Shown piece by piece: positions 56,711-64,000 of a stretch of 64,000 nucleotides of DNA; within the stretch, counting starts at the first letter, position 1; every line of letters starts with the position of its first letter. Origin of the DNA: Gammaproteobacteria bacterium (GTDB lineage: Bacteria > Pseudomonadota > Gammaproteobacteria > Pseudomonadales > Azotimanducaceae); assembly GCA_026707735.1 (NCBI GenBank), contig JAPOWH010000002.1, positions 186,001-250,000 on the forward strand, given 5' to 3'. The position numbers were made by a program, and so were the translations under genes. The notes beneath the pieces are model-generated. The model made no database searches. It worked only from the letters and a program-made list of their open reading frames with translations, and had not been told where the DNA came from.

Positions 56711-59311
56711 TTAGTGAAATCCATAGAAGAATCGGATCGACCATTCCGTCAAGTGTCCCCTGTGGCCTCTTGCTGCATCTACCACCTTTAGCGTCCATGC
56801 CCCTTGCGGGCTCTCGCCATAGAAGGCATTGGAAAGGAGTTGCCAGTCGAGAACGTCATATTGCGTCAGGGTGTCGTCGAAAGCAGAATTGAGAATGCTT
56901 GCCGTTCCATCTGGGGACACAAGCGCAAAGCTCAAATCGGGAAGGAATTCATGCTGTCCTTTGAGTTCTACTTGGACTGATTCAATGGTCGCATCGGATG
57001 GGAGTTCAGTTACCTCTATTGTGGAGGTGACTCCGGTGCTGTTGAAGTCAGGGATAGCCACGGTTGCGCTCTCCGTAAACCAATCCGATTCCTGCAAGTC
57101 TCCGAGACTGTCTGGTGAGTGAGTCTGTGCCATGTCGATGGCCACATCCAATTCGACAGCGCCGAATCCATACCAGTTGTGGTACCAATAGTCAGCGCTG
57201 TTGACCGTCCAGCCTTGTCGAAACGTATGGGGGCTCCCGCCGCCAAAAGCAATGCGAAGCGCTGGAATTTCGACGTCGATTGGGCGAGCCGTGGCAGCCA
57301 GAATGTGCTTCACGTCGCGCCAGGTTAGATCGGGGTTCTCAGACAGCAAGACGGCTACGGATCCAGACACCATCGGCGCGGCCGCCGATGTCCCATTGAA
57401 TGTGCTTATGTAATTGCCCAACGCATTGGCATTCGGGTCCGCACCGAGTCCGCGAGGAGACAACACGTCGTAGCCGCGATCCGTTCCCTGTTGATCCGTA
57501 GTGATTATCGCAGGCTCGCTAGCCCCATACTGACCGGCAGGAGCCGCTATCCACACATTGGCTCCTTGCGATGAGTAGCTTGCCTTGACTCCATCAGCAT
57601 TGAATCCCGCGACGACGATCAAGTAGGGCAGATTGTTGGTTGAATCGCCCGTCGAGGACCTACAGCCAATTTCAGCGCGTAGTTCGTGCTCGATGCTTAG
57701 ACAACTATTAAATCCATTGCCTGCGGACTTTACATACAGAGCGCCAAGTCCATTGCGCAAGATGGATGTGCCATGCACAAATGTGTCTCTCAAGGTTCTT
57801 GATGAATTGCGCTGCGAACCAATCGTTCCATAAGACATATTGAAGATGTCCACCTCGGCCGAGTTTGGATTTGAGCTGCTAAGACCCAACGCGACCGACT
57901 GTCCAGCGGACTGATAGCTCAGAAAGTTGTAACCCCTAAGAAGAGACGAGGGTGAGACGCCTCGGCCTCCAATCCCGTTCTCCAGAGTGGATCCAACAAT
58001 TCCTGCGACGGAGGTTCCATGATCACCCAGACTATGGGGATTAAAGGCGTCGTTTGTCAGAGAACCAAACCATTTGTCAGGATCGTCTGGGTTCGCCGCA
58101 AAGTTGTATGATGCGTTGGATTCGGCATTCACGGCAAGATCTGGGTGACATTGCTCCAGACCCGTGTCTACGATGGCAACCCGAACTCCCTCTCCGAATG
58201 GGCCACCCACCAACGTGTTGTCCATGCCCAGATCAGCTCCAGCAAGTCCGCCGGATTCCGAGTAGGCAGATTGGCCCGTATTGGAAAGATGCCATTGTTC
58301 GCTTTGCAGGGGATCGGGTGTGCCGGCTATGGCATTGTCGTCTCGAAGACCGCAGCGGGTAACGATCTGGCGTTGTGCGTCCAATGAGAATCCAATGTAG
58401 TCGTGCCCTATCGCGGATCTTTGCGACGTTTCTTCTGGCGTGCGACTTAATGTGAAGAATCCGTAGTAGGTTGCATTGGCAGAAAATCTATCCAGGAGAA
58501 CTGCTACGGTTCGTCTGTAGGATTGGTTGCTCATGAGAGGTGGGACGTCCCAATTGCGGACATAGACATTTGTTCCGGCATCTGAGAGTTCTGTTCTCAG
58601 TGCTAGCGAAAGTTGTGTCTGAGAGGAGTCAGCCGCCCCAAAGTTGTACACGATGAATTGAAACGCGACGAACGACTCCAATACTTCAATGTCGGCAAAG
58701 ACCCTCAGGTCCGCACTGATGTTTTGTTTGTAGTCGGCGGGAATGGGTCCGTCTAGCAGACTAATGCTTGCGGAATTTGGTGTCCCCGCAATCTGATTGC
58801 CGCCCAATTCTCCCAATGCAATTGTGGCAACCTCGTTTGGATCTAGCTCCCAATCGTGGATGGGAGTGAACGTAATTGAACCCGAACTGGCATTTGCGGG
58901 AATCTCCACTACTGACGACGAAAGTTCGTAGTCGACGTTTCTGGTTGCACTGCCAGTAAAGTCCAAGGCCACGCGGGTGGTTGATGCAATGGACTCGTTT
59001 GCAGCAACGGTGATGATTATTGAGGAATCGCTGGTTTCCGCAATGCTGGATTGGCTTGCCGTGAGAGTAAGGGTCACAGTGTTTGCGCCGCCGGATGACG
59101 ATCCGCCACAGCCAACGAGGGTTGCCAAGACCAATAGTGGTGTACCTATTGCGGCGACAAACCGCAGATTCTTGCGAATATGTGGATTGCGAATGTCAGC
59201 TAATTGAGGAAGTGTGCCTGTAGACTTGGAAAACGAGCATTCATCTGCAATTGTCCCTGCGCCAGTACCTGTGCAGGTAAGTCGTCGTGTCTCCGCTGTT
59301 TCTAGGCTCAA
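56711..59311 (-). CDS. Lipoprotein subtilisin-like serine protease with P domain
   Basis: This 866-residue protein has a long N-terminal tail, then a lipoprotein signal ending in the lipobox LVGC (Cys68) with a Gly/Ser linker. A Calx-beta-like domain (about 78-187) and a region of unknown fold (190-320) follow. The S8 protease domain starts at PLQSEQWHLSNTGQ, with triad Asp382 (VAIVDTG), His431 (DHGTSVAG) and Ser642 (NGTSAAAPMVSG), plus oxyanion Asn532. The C-terminal 120 residues form a proprotein-convertase-like P domain. The product is probably anchored in the outer membrane. Its TTG start overlaps the upstream gene's TGA (TTGA); no ATG or good ribosome binding site exists, so the true start may be later, closer to the signal peptide. 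Confidence 0.86.
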   Translation of the reverse strand: MSLETAETRRLTCTGTGAGTIADECSFSKSTGTLPQLADIRNPHIRKNLRFVAAIGTPLLVLATLVGCGGSSSGGANTVTLTLTASQSSIAETSDSSIIITVAANESIASTTRVALDFTGSATRNVDYELSSSVVEIPANASSGSITFTPIHDWELDPNEVATIALGELGGNQIAGTPNSASISLLDGPIPADYKQNISADLRVFADIEVLESFVAFQFIVYNFGAADSSQTQLSLALRTELSDAGTNVYVRNWDVPPLMSNQSYRRTVAVLLDRFSANATYYGFFTLSRTPEETSQRSAIGHDYIGFSLDAQRQIVTRCGLRDDNAIAGTPDPLQSEQWHLSNTGQSAYSESGGLAGADLGMDNTLVGGPFGEGVRVAIVDTGLEQCHPDLAVNAESNASYNFAANPDDPDKWFGSLTNDAFNPHSLGDHGTSVAGIVGSTLENGIGGRGVSPSSLLRGYNFLSYQSAGQSVALGLSSSNPNSAEVDIFNMSYGTIGSQRNSSRTLRDTFVHGTSILRNGLGALYVKSAGNGFNSCLSIEHELRAEIGCRSSTGDSTNNLPYLIVVAGFNADGVKASYSSQGANVWIAAPAGQYGASEPAIITTDQQGTDRGYDVLSPRGLGADPNANALGNYISTFNGTSAAAPMVSGSVAVLLSENPDLTWRDVKHILAATARPIDVEIPALRIAFGGGSPHTFRQGWTVNSADYWYHNWYGFGAVELDVAIDMAQTHSPDSLGDLQESDWFTESATVAIPDFNSTGVTSTIEVTELPSDATIESVQVELKGQHEFLPDLSFALVSPDGTASILNSAFDDTLTQYDVLDWQLLSNAFYGESPQGAWTLKVVDAARGHRGHLTEWSIRFFYGFH

Positions 59312-60150
59312 GCCAGTACGCTAGCATCTGCCACAAGCGCAATAGTGCCGTCTTGTTTTTCGATCCAGACGCGGCAATGTAGCGCTTCAGTACGAGTGGG
59401 ATGCGGACCAGTGACAACGCCCCGGACGTAGAGGTCGTCGTCGCACCAGACAGGATTAGTAAATTTGAGGTCAAGTTCGCCGCTTCTCCACCAATGACTT
59501 CCAAAGAAGTCTTCCAATACCCTCGATGTGTAGGCCAACGTCATTCTGCCGCCCACCACGACATCGTCGAAACCCAATTGCTGGGCAGAGGACTTGCTGG
59601 TGTGGTAGTTCTGATCGCCGTGGAAAAAGACACCGCACATTTCTCGTGTGACCTTTCGATGCAGTCCGCCAAATTCCTGTCCCTGCGGGACCTCAAAACG
59701 ACGTGCTCCCGGTTTGTCCTTGGGTTTGCGAAACTCCACCGAGTTGCCGCTGATCGCCTCTGCCAAAAAGCTCTGGTGATGATTGGATTCCACCATTTTT
59801 GTGCCGTCCGAATCGGAAACCGTTATCCCATAGTGCACCACATTCCGGTCTCTCTTTGTGTATATCTCTTCAATGCTTCCATTGACCTCATACGTGATGT
59901 CTTTCTCCATGGGCATATACAGCTTCAATTGTTGGCGAAGCCAAAGATGCCCTGTTTGGTAGGGGTACGCAATTTCTGTGAAGTAGCTGTTGTCGGGCTC
60001 GCCCACAATCGCCGTGGGAACTAAACCGGCCGCCAATGGAGGTAGATCTAGGCCGAGATAGAAATCGTGCAGCAGTCCATCGGTAACGACAAACGTCTTT
60101 TCGCTCAGTGATTTGCCTACATAGGGTTCGCTGTGTTGGTGTTGATTCAT
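59308..60150 (-). CDS. Double-hotdog acyl dehydratase (FAS1-like plus MaoC-like)
   Basis: This 280-residue protein has two hotdog halves. The N-terminal half (to about 140) is FAS1/MaoC_N-like (GLVPTAIVGEPDNSY). The C-terminal half carries DQNYHTSKSSAQQLGFDDVVVGGRMTLAYTSRVLEDF (part) and FTNPVWCDDDL, as in MaoC. The catalytic motif is DxNxH here, one residue shorter than the normal DxNPxH. The ATG at 60150 is chosen over the TTG three codons upstream. Its stop overlaps the start of the protease gene, so the two are translationally linked. Confidence 0.78.
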   Translation of the reverse strand: MNQHQHSEPYVGKSLSEKTFVVTDGLLHDFYLGLDLPPLAAGLVPTAIVGEPDNSYFTEIAYPYQTGHLWLRQQLKLYMPMEKDITYEVNGSIEEIYTKRDRNVVHYGITVSDSDGTKMVESNHHQSFLAEAISGNSVEFRKPKDKPGARRFEVPQGQEFGGLHRKVTREMCGVFFHGDQNYHTSKSSAQQLGFDDVVVGGRMTLAYTSRVLEDFFGSHWWRSGELDLKFTNPVWCDDDLYVRGVVTGPHPTRTEALHCRVWIEKQDGTIALVADASVLA

Positions 60151-60279
60151 CTGTGTCAAGGCACGGCAGGGCCGGTAACTCTCACTTTAACTTTGATATC
60201 AGATTGAGCCACCGCCAATTGTGAGGCGAAAGAAGTTGGTAGCTCCACCGTCTGGTGAACTTGCCTATACAAATCTACG

Positions 60280-60314
60280 AATCTGCACGGGGTCGGTTTT
60301 GCCCCGTGCAGATT
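60280..60314 (-). terminator. Perfect hairpin downstream of the TonB-receptor gene
   Basis: A 13-base stem (AATCTGCACGGGG paired with CCCCGTGCAGATT) with a 9-base loop lies 16 bases after the receptor stop. It is strong enough to stop transcription, but neither side is followed by a clear run of T, so termination may be imperfect or the structure may stabilise the mRNA end. Confidence 0.55.
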
Positions 60315-60329
60315 ATTCTGGTGAAAAGT

Positions 60330-62927
60330 TTAGCGGTGTACGGTCACTCTCATATAGAAGAACGCGCCGTTGAATCCGTATGGGGACGTAATGGGGTATT
60401 CCGCCCCGGCGATGCCCGACCATGGGTTCTCGTTCGGATACGTGTCAAGAATGTTCTCGAAACCCACTGCGGCCGAGGTGCGGTCATCGGGAGTAAATCG
60501 GACCTCAACATCGGCAAGAACCGCTGCGTCGACGTCAACTGGGTACACATCCGAGTACACATGCGGTTCCCAAGTCTCTCCGTAGTATCTTAGACGTGTC
60601 ATACCTGACCACATCCTATTGAGTGTGTGCGTAGCCGCCAAGGTAAATCGAAGTCTTGGGACGCCCTCTTCCAATTCTCGTACTCGCTGCGAATTGATAA
60701 TGTCGGGATTGAAGTGCTCCACTGTTGTGACGGTATAGTTTGCAGAAAGAGTGAAATCTGACTCCATGAACCCTGTATCGATACTCTTGGCAACGCTTAG
60801 TTCCAAGCCTTCGGTTCTGGTATCGAAGTCGTTTGTGTAGAAGCGGATTGCGGCAAGACTAGGATCGATGGGCCGTTGGTCTCTAAGCTCAAGCGCGGCA
60901 TAGTCAGCCGGAGTGACCGGAATTGGCGAAGTTCGGGCGATTCGATCGTCAACATTTATGCGAAAGTAATCCACTGTGCAATCAAATCCACCTGCGTTGT
61001 AATCGAGGCCAAGTGAAATGTTGCGCGATCGGACAGGTTGCAGCGCCTCGCCACCTTTTAGCTCTGCTAGTGGCTCAGTGGGAGCTAGAGTCACCTCGTC
61101 GGCCAAGCAAGGTTCCCCCGGGACGGGACAAGTGGGGCTAATTAGGTAGTTCGTAGCAACAAGCCGAATATTCGATTGCCCCACGGTGGGTGCTGCGAAC
61201 CCCGTGTTGTAAGCGCCCCGGATCGAGAAATTGGGCGCGTATTGAATTCGCGATGCTACTTTGAAATCGAGTGTGTGGCCAAAGTCCTCGTAGTTTTCAA
61301 ACCTAATTGCGAACGAGCCAAGAATGTTGGATGTCAGGTCTTGTTCAGCATCGGCCCACAACGCCCAACTTCCCCTGGATTCATCGACTTCCGCTTCCTC
61401 AGGGAATCCTGGAAAGCCGTTCGAGCCAATTCCGAATCCCTGTGCAGCAATCTCGGGAATGATAAGCCAAGAGTTCTCCTCTCCTTGGGTGGTGACAAAA
61501 TTCTCAGTGCGATATTCGAAGCCCGTGGCAAAGAACACATCACCGTAGCCTGATGCCACATTTAGGATTCTTGACATTTCGTAGTTAAGAACCATATCCG
61601 ACTGTTCGTGCTGACCAGGTTTGTAGTCAGTTGGAACCAGAAGGCCACGCCCAATCAATTGAGGATTGACTGTATCGGACATGTAGTACTCGACGCCGCT
61701 ATAACCCCAAACGAGACTCGCGTCATATGCCCATGGACCCCTATCTCCTCTTAACCCCAAAGCGATGCTCTGATCGGAAATCACGCCGCCGAAGTTTGGA
61801 GTAAATCCTCCCGGAAACAGTGTGAAATAGGTGACACAACCGTCGGTGCCGAGTGCAGCTTCAAGTGCAAGCTCGTCTGGCATTTGCTGGTTAATGATGG
61901 GAACGGCCGGACAATCGATTCCATCGTCTGGTCTAAGATCTGCAAAGAGCAATGTTTGACCGCCATCGGCAGTGAATACACCTGCCCGCTGGCCAGGATG
62001 GCGGAAAAAGAATCCACCTTCGACATCGCGCTGCGTGATGTTGCCGAAAGCATATAGAGTCGAGTTATCGCCGAATGGCATTTCGGCATTCACCATCGTC
62101 CGAAAGTCGTGGTTGAATTTGGGCGATCCCCAAACTTGCGCGAAGGGCTCGCGCACGAATCCATTCCCTGCCGCGCTAAGACCAAGTGCATCATCGCGCT
62201 GAACGCTACGGACAGTCGAACCGGCACCGTTGATTTCCAAACTAGCTGTAAGAAACCCTCTTTCTGTCAGAGGAAAGCCCGCAATAGCTGAGAGTCCGCC
62301 AGTAACTCCATCACCAGCGAAATACTGTCCATATTTGACTTGTAAAGTACGTACGTCGTTACTACTTCGTAGAACGAAGTTCATGACGCCGGCAATTGCA
62401 TCGGAGCCATATTGTGCTGACGCGCCGTCGCGTAGAACTTCAACGCGTTCCAGTGCAATGGATGGAATTGCAGCGATGTCTGGCCCATGCGAGCCTTGGT
62501 TTTTGCCTCCACCGAGCAATGCGACGACAGCTCCGCGGTGCCGGCGTTTTCCATTTACAAGCACCAAGGTCGCGTCGGAGGGGAGGCCACGCAGGTTGAT
62601 TGGTCGTATCAATGTCGCAGCATCAGCTATCGCGTGCCGCTCAATGTGCAGTGAGTTGATTTCATTGCCGAGTTGATCCAAAAGGTCTATAGACCCATTT
62701 CCTCGCAACCTTTCAGCATCAACGACCTCGACGGAGACGGTAGAGTCGGTCAGAGCCCGGTTGGGATTTCGAACTCCTACGACGTGAAGTTCATCCATTT
62801 CCGCGTCACCCTCGTCGGCGGAAGCACCTCCACCATTACCATCCGACTGAGCAAAAGCCGAAGCTCCGAATAGCAGAAATGAAATAGCAACAAGCGATAT
62901 GCCACCTGATACTGTTCGTGTAGACAT
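60330..62927 (-). CDS. TonB-dependent outer-membrane receptor
   Basis: This 865-residue protein has a signal peptide (MSTRTVSGGISLVAISFLL then FGASAFAQ), a TonB-box-like DELHVVG, a plug domain (PINLRGLPSDATLVLVNGKRR, IPSIALERVEVLRDGASAQYGSDAIAGVMNFV in parts) and a C-terminal beta-barrel ending in aromatic-rich FFYMRVTVHR. Cys pairs (DCPAVP..GCVTY, CPVPGEPC) suggest disulfides in loops. It imports an unknown ligand using TonB energy; no TonB/ExbBD or siderophore genes are nearby. The ATG at 62927 follows GGAGAGAAGC. Confidence 0.93.
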   Translation of the reverse strand: MSTRTVSGGISLVAISFLLFGASAFAQSDGNGGGASADEGDAEMDELHVVGVRNPNRALTDSTVSVEVVDAERLRGNGSIDLLDQLGNEINSLHIERHAIADAATLIRPINLRGLPSDATLVLVNGKRRHRGAVVALLGGGKNQGSHGPDIAAIPSIALERVEVLRDGASAQYGSDAIAGVMNFVLRSSNDVRTLQVKYGQYFAGDGVTGGLSAIAGFPLTERGFLTASLEINGAGSTVRSVQRDDALGLSAAGNGFVREPFAQVWGSPKFNHDFRTMVNAEMPFGDNSTLYAFGNITQRDVEGGFFFRHPGQRAGVFTADGGQTLLFADLRPDDGIDCPAVPIINQQMPDELALEAALGTDGCVTYFTLFPGGFTPNFGGVISDQSIALGLRGDRGPWAYDASLVWGYSGVEYYMSDTVNPQLIGRGLLVPTDYKPGQHEQSDMVLNYEMSRILNVASGYGDVFFATGFEYRTENFVTTQGEENSWLIIPEIAAQGFGIGSNGFPGFPEEAEVDESRGSWALWADAEQDLTSNILGSFAIRFENYEDFGHTLDFKVASRIQYAPNFSIRGAYNTGFAAPTVGQSNIRLVATNYLISPTCPVPGEPCLADEVTLAPTEPLAELKGGEALQPVRSRNISLGLDYNAGGFDCTVDYFRINVDDRIARTSPIPVTPADYAALELRDQRPIDPSLAAIRFYTNDFDTRTEGLELSVAKSIDTGFMESDFTLSANYTVTTVEHFNPDIINSQRVRELEEGVPRLRFTLAATHTLNRMWSGMTRLRYYGETWEPHVYSDVYPVDVDAAVLADVEVRFTPDDRTSAAVGFENILDTYPNENPWSGIAGAEYPITSPYGFNGAFFYMRVTVHR

Positions 62928-63248
62928 GCTTCTCTCCAACATGTTGTGGTCCTATTCCTTCCCCTTCGACTTCACGCATTCCTAGCGTAAAGCCGCCATA
63001 GTGAAATGATACGAGATTTTACTAGCTATGACCTCCTAGGGCGAAGGCAAAATTACTGCGCGATGGGTGGTGTTTTGCGTTTGGAATCCTAACATGAGCC
63101 GAGGTGTACTTGACATACAAACCGTTTCGGTGTGCAATCGGCGTGGATTTGGGTCGTTGGTGGGTATCGATTTGCTGCCAATCGGATTATGTTGAATGCT
63201 CGCAACTCTTACCTGGCGTATACGCGACGCGTTGTGAGGTGATCGCCA
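62928..63248. other. Intergenic region between receptor and DUF192 genes
   Basis: About 321 bases, divergent. It holds a promoter for the plus-strand gene (63110-63138). For the receptor, TATCAT on the minus strand is a weak -10 candidate without a matching -35. No Fur-box-like repeat was recognised. Confidence 0.4.
63110..63138 (+). promoter_or_regulatory. Candidate promoter for the DUF192 gene
   Basis: TTGACA (63110-63115) is a perfect -35; TGCAAT at 63133-63138, after 17 bases, matches four of six -10 positions. The DUF192 ATG lies 110 bases further on. Confidence 0.45.
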
Positions 63249-63821
63249 ATGCGTAGTGTTGTGGGTTGGTGGACAGGCCGCAACAAAAGAAACACACACC
63301 CCATCAGTGTGTCTCAAACTCCTAGGGTCTGTGTCGCTGCCTACATCGTTCTGGGTGCTGGGATTCTGTTTGCACCGCTAAACGGACAGGTGGAGTCTCC
63401 ATTGTTTTCAAATGACAAGACGAAATTGCGTGTAACGGCAGTAGATGGAGCTACTACGATGTTCAACGTGGTAACGGTGACTTCATCAGAGGATCAATCT
63501 CGCGGTCTGATGCACGTTCGGTTCATGCCTTTGGATCAAGGAATGGTTTTCCGCTACGACCGAGATCGAAGAGTCTCAATGTGGATGAAGAATACGCGCA
63601 TTTCGTTGGACATGTGGTTCGTTACCAACGAAGGGACTGTAAGCAAAGTTGTCAGAAACACTGAACCCATGTCCCTGCAGTCAATCTCTTCCGATCGACC
63701 GGTGCGAGCGGTTGTCGAGGTAAACGCGGGACTCAGTGCTCTCATCGGCGTAACGGAAGGGGCAAAGCTCCACCACGCTGCATTCCAGACGGATCGGTCT
63801 GAACACCGAGCAGTAGATTGA
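63249..63821 (+). CDS. DUF192 family protein, membrane-anchored
   Basis: This 190-residue protein has a hydrophobic segment at about 28-45 (VCVAAYIVLGAGILFA) that is either a signal peptide or an anchor, then the DUF192 domain with SRGLMHVRFMP, MVFRYD and MWMKNTRISLDMWFV, conserved in COG1430. The biochemical role of the family is not established; the domain is thought to be periplasmic. Residues 170-190 are not conserved. It is the last gene of the window. Confidence 0.88.
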   Translation: MRSVVGWWTGRNKRNTHPISVSQTPRVCVAAYIVLGAGILFAPLNGQVESPLFSNDKTKLRVTAVDGATTMFNVVTVTSSEDQSRGLMHVRFMPLDQGMVFRYDRDRRVSMWMKNTRISLDMWFVTNEGTVSKVVRNTEPMSLQSISSDRPVRAVVEVNAGLSALIGVTEGAKLHHAAFQTDRSEHRAVD

Positions 63822-63954
63822 CACTGACGGACATTCGCATTTGATTGGAGAATTGAACGTTCTCGCTTCGTGCACCCCATAGTATGGAGACGAGCGGACG
63901 AAATGTAGCGAGATTTATTCGAGCGTATTGTTAGCAAAATTGGCATTTTCACAG

Positions 63955-63966
63955 CCAAAATTTTGG
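63955..63966. repeat. Perfect 12-base palindrome near right edge
   Basis: CCAAAATTTTGG is perfectly symmetric; together with TTGGC and GCCAA a few bases upstream it makes a small nest of inverted half-sites just before TACACT (63968-63973), which resembles a -10 box. Likely an operator or promoter for a gene beyond the edge. Confidence 0.35.
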
Positions 63967-64000
63967 GTACACTTTAAACAACAACATCAGATTGTTGGTC

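Overview
The window looks like a chromosomal segment of a gammaproteobacterium. The evidence is the arrangement of core genes. hemC and argH are divergent at the left edge. A conserved block at about 44.8-56.7 kb holds gmk-yicC, rph-pyrE, argB-algC-coaBC, rpmB-rpmG-mutM, coaD-rsmD and ftsY-ftsE-ftsX, in an order like that around the Pseudomonas pyrE/coaBC region, but without radC, dut, crc, rpoZ, spoT and rpoH at their usual places. An Asp-type (Mg-dependent) HemB, a TonB-dependent receptor and an EnvZ/OmpR-like pair also fit a Gram-negative proteobacterium. I cannot name a genus. I saw no insertion sequence, prophage, CRISPR array, rRNA or convincing tRNA.

Layout. 0-3 kb: hemC (partial), argH and hemB. 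3-7 kb: a disulfide-oxidoreductase-like flavoprotein, a DAO-family flavoprotein, a small alpha/beta hydrolase and a ClpP-like protease. 7-11 kb: an HSL-type esterase, a pair of hotdog (MaoC) hydratases, a crotonase and an enolase-superfamily enzyme, which look like a catabolic module. 11-14 kb: a secreted hypothetical protein, a response regulator with two tandem receiver domains and an EnvZ-like kinase. 14-20 kb: thiolase, a frameshifted alpha/beta hydrolase, a CinA-like/nucleotidyltransferase fusion and an NCS2 permease with a kinase-ATPase-like tail. 20-34 kb: an ABC-2 exporter, three crotonases, an SDR, flavin reductase, thioesterase, Nudix hydrolase, MsrA, a Sel1-type lipoprotein, MnmH, the intact paralogue of the broken hydrolase, an SRPBCC protein and RtcB. 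34-44.8 kb: a eukaryote-like (type 2) IleRS and a group of oxidative genes (extended SDR, PhyH dioxygenase, LLM flavoenzyme, MFS transporter, two hydrolases). 44.8-56.7 kb: the core block. 56.7-64 kb: a lipoprotein subtilase with a P domain, a double-hotdog hydratase, a TonB receptor and a DUF192 protein.

Taken together, the accessory part is rich in acyl-CoA chemistry: four crotonases, three MaoC/FAS1-like hydratase genes, a PaaI thioesterase, a thiolase, SDRs and many alpha/beta hydrolases. This suggests a heterotroph that degrades varied lipids, terpenoids or other hydrophobic substrates. That is inference; no complete named pathway can be read from the window.

The most notable observations are mutM, which appears to begin with an ATT codon directly abutting the rpmG stop; the tandem-receiver OmpR regulator; the CinA-like/nucleotidyltransferase fusion; the permease with an anti-sigma-like ATPase tail; and an enolase-superfamily enzyme lacking one canonical metal ligand. 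Many genes, core ones included, use GTG or TTG starts.
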